A stretch of DNA of 64,000 nt, from assembly GCA_023433615.1 (NCBI GenBank), contig JAEZCJ010000221.1, positions 1 to 64,000 on the forward strand, read 5' to 3'. Origin of the DNA: Bacillota bacterium (GTDB lineage: Bacteria; Bacillota; Bacilli; Paenibacillales; Paenibacillaceae). Under the pieces are notes generated by a model, which saw only the letters and a list, made by a program, of their open reading frames with translations, had not been told where the DNA came from and searched no databases. Positions 60,376-64,000 of the stretch are shown here, one piece after another (position 1 is the stretch's first letter; each line of letters opens with the position of its first letter). The translations under genes were made by a program, and so were the position numbers.

Positions 60376-60461
60376 CGCGTTACGGAATGTACCGATCGGA
60401 ACACTTGTTCCCCGCTAGTCAGTGTGCTATAATTTGACATTATTGCATAGGGGGAATAAGC

Positions 60462-60863
60462 ATGAAGGTTCGATTTGAGGGAATTACGATGCTGGCGGAT
60501 GATGTGGGTGCCTTGGCGGCCTTTTACCGCGATGTGATCGGGCTGAAGACGGTTGTCGAGGACGGGCACTACGTCGAATTCGAGAACAAAGGCATCCGGC
60601 TCGCGATCTTCTCCAGAGCGATGATGGCCGACAACACGAATCAGCACCCGTCGTTCATCGAGGGGCGCAGAGGCCAAGCGGTCGAGTTGAATTTCGAATG
60701 CGGCACTCCGGCAGAGGTTCGCGAACGTTATAAGGCCTTCGTGGCACAAGGGGCCGTACCCGTTACGGAGCCGCAGACGATGTCATGGGGGCATACAGTG
60801 GGCTTCTTCGCCGACCCGGAGGGGAATATCCATTCGCTCTTCGCGGTCAACAAGGCCGATTAA
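60462..60863 (+). CDS. VOC family protein
   Basis: A 133-residue VOC domain: ITMLADDVGALAAFYRDVIG, HYVEFENKGIRLAIFSR, and GHTVGFFADPEGNIHSLF. The glutamates and histidine of a metal site are partly kept. GGGGGAATAAGC precedes ATG 60462. A 10-bp tandem repeat covers the stop codon. Substrate unknown. Confidence 0.87.
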   Translation: MKVRFEGITMLADDVGALAAFYRDVIGLKTVVEDGHYVEFENKGIRLAIFSRAMMADNTNQHPSFIEGRRGQAVELNFECGTPAEVRERYKAFVAQGAVPVTEPQTMSWGHTVGFFADPEGNIHSLFAVNKAD

Positions 60864-60879
60864 GGTCGATTAAGGTCGA

Positions 60880-61449
60880 TTACAACTTGCCCCGAATCCG
60901 GCTGAGCGACACGGGATTGATCGCGAGGAAGGCAGCGATCTGATACTGGGGAACGCGCTGTTCGAGGCCGGGATACTGCTGCAGGAATAAGCGGTATCGT
61001 TCCTCCGCGGACAGTTCGACGAGCTCCCGTTCCTTGACGGACTTGGCGATGAACAGCTGCTCCGCCAGTCTCCGTCCGAACGTCTGCCAGCAGACATGCC
61101 GCTCGTACAAGCGTTCCACCGCGGCCTTCGAGAAGAAAGCGACGCAGGAATCTTCCAATGCCTGGATCGATAGGAACGCCGGCGTGGCGGTCAAGAACGC
61201 GCGATAGTCCGTGAACAGCTGTCCTTCCGTGACGAAGCTCTTAATGTGCTCGGAGCCGTCTTCGTTCTCGTAGAACATCCGGAACAAGCCGTAATCGCAA
61301 TAATAGACGACTTCGCAAGCGTCGCCGCTGTGCAAGAGATACTGTCCCTTGCGTACCGACCTCCATACGAGCTGCTCTTGTAAATAGGCTTGCTCTTCAT
61401 CGGGTATCGACGCATACCGCAGAAGAGTATTAATTATCGAGTGCTGCAT
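60880..61449 (-). CDS. Crp/Fnr family transcriptional regulator
   Basis: A 189-residue protein. The N-terminal cNMP-like fold is seen (KGQYLLHSGDACEVVYYCDY, GLFRMFYENEDGSEHIKSFV), without the cAMP-contact arginine. The C-terminal HTH is short: YQIAAFLAINPVSLSRIRGK. Such YeiL-like proteins often control a single neighbour. ATG 61449 follows AGGTGG. It is divergent from a DUF2306 gene, with a perfect palindrome in between. Confidence 0.85.
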   Translation of the reverse strand: MQHSIINTLLRYASIPDEEQAYLQEQLVWRSVRKGQYLLHSGDACEVVYYCDYGLFRMFYENEDGSEHIKSFVTEGQLFTDYRAFLTATPAFLSIQALEDSCVAFFSKAAVERLYERHVCWQTFGRRLAEQLFIAKSVKERELVELSAEERYRLFLQQYPGLEQRVPQYQIAAFLAINPVSLSRIRGKL

Positions 61450-61491
61450 CAAGCGACCACCTGCCCATAAATTCTGTCATTAACACATGCT

Positions 61492-61508
61492 AATGAATGA
61501 CATTCATT
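61492..61508. promoter_or_regulatory. Palindrome between the Crp/Fnr and DUF2306 genes
   Basis: AATGAATG-A-CATTCATT is a perfect 8-bp inverted repeat, 43 bases from the regulator start and 37 bases from the first candidate start of the DUF2306 gene. Probable Crp/Fnr-type operator. Confidence 0.6.
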
Positions 61509-61544
61509 TATTCCTTACGATAACCATAGCATAAATTTGGCAAC

Positions 61545-62207
61545 ATGGATGCTAGGCAATTATCGGAATGGGGTGCACGGGTGAAGATAAAGGCATGGTG
61601 GACGGCGGTCGTGCTGGCGGTACTTGTGTCGATTTACGCGGTCATTCAATATTATGTGCTTGGGCCGGAGCGTGCGGGATTCGTCAGCATGAAGCTAGAG
61701 GAGCAGGAGTTGGGATGGATCTGGTACGGCATGTTATATGTCCATGTCGCAGGGGGAGCATCCGCGCTGGCTATCGGACCGTTCAATCTGCTGCAGTCGA
61801 TACGCAATCGGCATTTGAAGCTGCATCGCATCATGGGGCGCGTCTATATGGCAGGGATCGCGGCGGGGGGATTATCGGGGCTGTATTTGGCATTTGAAGC
61901 GACGGGAGGGGCGGTATCCACCGTCGGATTCCTATCCCTGAATGTACTCTGGCTGGTCAGCGCGTACATGGCTTTGAAGACGATACGTGTGAAGCAAGTG
62001 GAGCAGCATCGCAGATGGATGATTCGCAATTACGCGCTTACGCTGGCAGGGGTCACGCTTCGCTTGTGGCTCGGCATGTTCGTGGCTGCATTCGGGGAAG
62101 AGAATTTTACGCCCAGCTACATGATCATCGCGTGGTTATGCTGGATCCCTAACGCGATTGCGGCGGAATGGCATATTCGACGCACACGAGCGGCTCGTCT
62201 CACCTAG
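61545..62207 (+). CDS. DUF2306 family membrane protein
   Basis: A 220-residue protein with about six membrane segments: WTAVVLAVLVSIYAVIQYYV, MLYVHVAGGASALAIGPFNL, and the conserved LKLHRIMGRVYMAG with histidine, later VEQHRRWMIRNYALTLAGV. These histidine-containing blocks are typical of DUF2306 and suggest haem or metal binding (inference). ATG 61545 lacks a good ribosome site; GTG 61581 behind GGAATGGGG is the alternative. Probably regulated by the divergent Crp/Fnr gene. Confidence 0.85.
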   Translation: MDARQLSEWGARVKIKAWWTAVVLAVLVSIYAVIQYYVLGPERAGFVSMKLEEQELGWIWYGMLYVHVAGGASALAIGPFNLLQSIRNRHLKLHRIMGRVYMAGIAAGGLSGLYLAFEATGGAVSTVGFLSLNVLWLVSAYMALKTIRVKQVEQHRRWMIRNYALTLAGVTLRLWLGMFVAAFGEENFTPSYMIIAWLCWIPNAIAAEWHIRRTRAARLT

Positions 62208-62324
62208 CGTATTTACAAGCGGCAGCCATATTGACGAACTGGAATAATCTGATAATATCGAGGTAGAAGCAAAGGTTGCGTGACTGGCGTAACGCAGGGC
62301 ACTGCGGGGGAGCGCGATCTTCAT

Positions 62325-62426
62325 ATGCCGTACGCCTGGGCAGAGTATTTGATCATCGTCATCGATCAAGTGCTCTTTTTTGTTCGTATGACCCATATCC
62401 ATGAGAGGGCAGGTGACGGGGAATGA
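62325..62426 (+). CDS. Short ORF coupled to the DJ-1/PfpI gene
   Basis: A 33-codon frame MPYAWAEYLIIVIDQVLFF and on, ending with TGA inside the ATGA start of the next gene. GGGGGAG lies 13 bases upstream. A TTGACG-16-TAATAT promoter is at 62231-62258. It may be a leader peptide or chance. Confidence 0.3.
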   Translation: MPYAWAEYLIIVIDQVLFFVRMTHIHERAGDGE

Positions 62427-63037
62427 AGATGGCTTATGTGTTGTTTGACGGGATGACTTCGCTGGATTACATAGGCTTCTACGAGGCGTTGCCTTGGCTG
62501 CGAGTACTCGGAGTAATGGAGGATCTTACTTGGGATCTCAGCGCAGACCGCGAGGAGGTTACGGACGATCGAGGGATGACGCTGCGAATCCCGCACGTAC
62601 GCCCCGACTTGTCCGACTATGACCTCATTTTCATTCCCGGCGGCATGTCGACGAGGCAGCTGCGATTCGATGAGACATTCCTGTCGTGGATCCGGACGGC
62701 CGCCGATGTGCCGTATAAGGTGTCGGTCTGCACAGGGGCGCTGCTGCTGGGCGCGGCGGGCTTCTTAAGCAGGAAAAAGGCGACCACAAACCCTTCCGCA
62801 TACGATCTGCTGACACCTTACTGCGAAGAGGTTGTGCGGGCACGCGTGGTGAGGGACGGCGATACGTTCACGGGAGGCGGCGTGACCGCATCCATCGACG
62901 TCGGCCTGTTCGTCGCAGAAGCGATGACGAACGCGGAAGTAGCGAAGCAGGTGCAACGGCGGATGGACTATCCTTATTATCAGGCAGGGCACGGAACCGA
63001 GATCTATATGCCGCAAGAACAGGAGGGAAAGCCATGA
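62423..63037 (+). CDS. DJ-1/PfpI family protein (isonitrile-hydratase-like)
   Basis: A 204-residue protein: MAYVLFDGMTSLDYIGFYEA at the start with the usual acidic residue, DLIFIPGGMSTRQLRF, and the nucleophile elbow KVSVCTGALLLGAAGFLSRK with cysteine, then ATTNPSAYDLL. This order matches InhA-type isonitrile hydratases and AraC-less ThiJ proteins. Activity is inferred only from family. GGTGACGGGG precedes ATG 62423. Its stop overlaps the start of an MFS gene by 4 bases. Confidence 0.88.
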   Translation: MKMAYVLFDGMTSLDYIGFYEALPWLRVLGVMEDLTWDLSADREEVTDDRGMTLRIPHVRPDLSDYDLIFIPGGMSTRQLRFDETFLSWIRTAADVPYKVSVCTGALLLGAAGFLSRKKATTNPSAYDLLTPYCEEVVRARVVRDGDTFTGGGVTASIDVGLFVAEAMTNAEVAKQVQRRMDYPYYQAGHGTEIYMPQEQEGKP

Positions 63038-64000
63038 GCAAGAGCGGGAAGAGGCGCACGAGCGCCGCGTCATATGAATCGATCGGCCGCTATGTGGAGG
63101 ATGCCGAAGCGCAGCGCGGCTTGTATCGCCGAACGTTGATCATCGTCATCATCGCGCAGATTTTCGGCGGTGCCGGCCTTGCGGCAGGCGTGACGGTCGG
63201 CGCGCTTCTGGCACAGGATATGATGGGGACGGAGAGCTATGCGGGCGTGCCTGCGGCGCTCTTGACGCTGGGGGCGGCATCTTCGGCCTTCCTCGTCGGG
63301 CGGCTGTCCCAGCGGCTTGGCCGGCGAGCGGGGCTGGCTATCGGGTTCATGGCCGGCGGGATCGGCGCGGCCGGCGTCGTCTATGCAGGCGTCGCGGACA
63401 ATCTCGCGCTGCTGCTCGTGTCTCTGCTGATCTACGGCGCCGGCACGTCCACGAACCTGCAGGCACGCTATGCCGGGACGGACCTGGCGAAGCCGGAGCA
63501 GCGCGCCAGGGCGGTCAGCCTGGCGATGGTATCCACCACCTTCGGCGCTGTCCTGGGGCCGAACCTCGTCGATGACATGGGGCGGTTCGCCGAATCATTC
63601 GGCATCCCGCCGCTTGTCGGGCCGTTCATGCTGGCAGGGGCGGCATTTTTCCTCGCGGGCCTCATTCTGCTGGCGCTGCTTCGTCCGGATCCCTTCATCG
63701 TGGCCCGGGCCATTGCACAGCGGCGGGAGAGCGAGCAAGAGGCAGCAGCGTCGGGGACGGATGCGAATGCCGTTACAGCGGGCAGCAACAAGCGCGGCGT
63801 CCTGATCGGGACGACCGTCATGGTGCTCACGCAGATCGTCATGGTCGCGATCATGACGATGACGCCCGTCCATATGCAGCATCACGGCCACAGCCTATCG
63901 GACGTCGGCATGGTCATCGGCATCCACATCGCCGCCATGTTCCTGCCTTCGCTCGTGACGGGAGTGCTGGTCGATCGGTTCGGCCGCATGGCGATGTCCT
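63034..64000 (+). CDS. MFS transporter (3' end outside window)
   Basis: The frame starts at ATG 63034 in the ATGA overlap with the preceding gene and is open to the window edge (322 codons seen). It has membrane segments LIIVIIAQIFGGAGLAAGVT, VPAALLTLGAASSAFLVGRL, then the MFS loop GRLSQRLGRRAG between segments 2 and 3, and VSTTFGAVLGPNL later; a second half starts after a hydrophilic loop near residue 240. It is a drug- or metabolite-exporter type by look; the substrate is unknown. Confidence 0.88.
   Translation, partial: MSKSGKRRTSAASYESIGRYVEDAEAQRGLYRRTLIIVIIAQIFGGAGLAAGVTVGALLAQDMMGTESYAGVPAALLTLGAASSAFLVGRLSQRLGRRAGLAIGFMAGGIGAAGVVYAGVADNLALLLVSLLIYGAGTSTNLQARYAGTDLAKPEQRARAVSLAMVSTTFGAVLGPNLVDDMGRFAESFGIPPLVGPFMLAGAAFFLAGLILLALLRPDPFIVARAIAQRRESEQEAAASGTDANAVTAGSNKRGVLIGTTVMVLTQIVMVAIMTMTPVHMQHHGHSLSDVGMVIGIHIAAMFLPSLVTGVLVDRFGRMAMS

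Noticed and set aside
60857..60882. Tandem repeat of CGATTAAGGT (two and a half units)
   Set aside because: Very short; it lies over the stop codons of two converging genes and adds alternative stops, probably replication slippage.

Overview
The window looks like chromosome from a Gram-positive, low-to-middle GC bacterium, most likely Paenibacillaceae (Paenibacillus or Cohnella type). The reasons are very strong AGGAGG-type ribosome sites, frequent TTG and GTG starts, a CUT1 sugar importer without its own ATPase, a YhgE/Pip protein, a clostripain-like peptidase and many small VOC, GyrI-like, MarR and TetR genes. I see no rRNA, tRNA, CRISPR array, prophage or insertion sequence. The species is inferred from gene content only.

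Layout. 0-3.7 kb: the end of a GMC oxidoreductase, a tandem pair of DUF1259 genes, a decayed VOC gene, an AraC regulator and a PhnB-like VOC gene. 3.8-11.2 kb: a complete minus-strand sialic acid operon (lyase, solute-binding lipoprotein, two permeases, NanE, ROK kinase, RpiR regulator, YhcH) with one clear promoter whose -35 box lies in a palindrome. 11.4-13.7 kb: a methyltransferase, then a divergent MarR/hydrolase pair with two copies of the same 16-bp palindrome.

13.8-25.3 kb is the most unusual stretch. Three ECF sigma factors without visible anti-sigma genes are interleaved with five GyrI-like effector-binding genes (one fused to MerR, one to a YafY-type HTH across a frame break) and five VOC loci. 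After them come a C39/BtrH-like protein, an APH-family kinase, a SnoaL-like protein and a MarR regulator. Each sigma gene is followed directly by a VOC or GyrI gene, and two sigma-VOC cassettes end in related terminators, so the cluster seems to have grown by duplication. I propose a small-molecule sensing and resistance island.

25.3-41.8 kb holds mostly single genes: a lipoprotein, a DUF4097 adhesin-like repeat protein, a divergent TetR/quinone oxidoreductase pair, an HD hydrolase, a GATase-like protein, a serine beta-lactamase-fold protein, a second APH kinase behind a small leader ORF, a GH10 xylanase without signal peptide, a membrane protein coupled to a metallophosphoesterase, DUF3137, a C11 peptidase and a GGDEF/EAL protein. 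41.9-50.4 kb: an ABC exporter pair, a rare cNMP-binding/AAA+/patatin fusion, a YhgE/Pip protein, a Phd-Uma2 fusion with its own palindromic promoter, a VOC gene and a P-loop kinase. 50.5-55.8 kb: a GNAT gene coupled to a two-TM PLD-like protein, then a potABCD operon in which neighbouring reading frames overlap. 56-64 kb: an ArsR/SDR pair around a long palindrome, a MalT-like LuxR regulator with a membrane protein, a VOC gene, a divergent Crp/DUF2306 pair, a DJ-1/PfpI protein and the start of an MFS transporter cut by the window edge.

All family names are from reading translated sequence; no database search was run.
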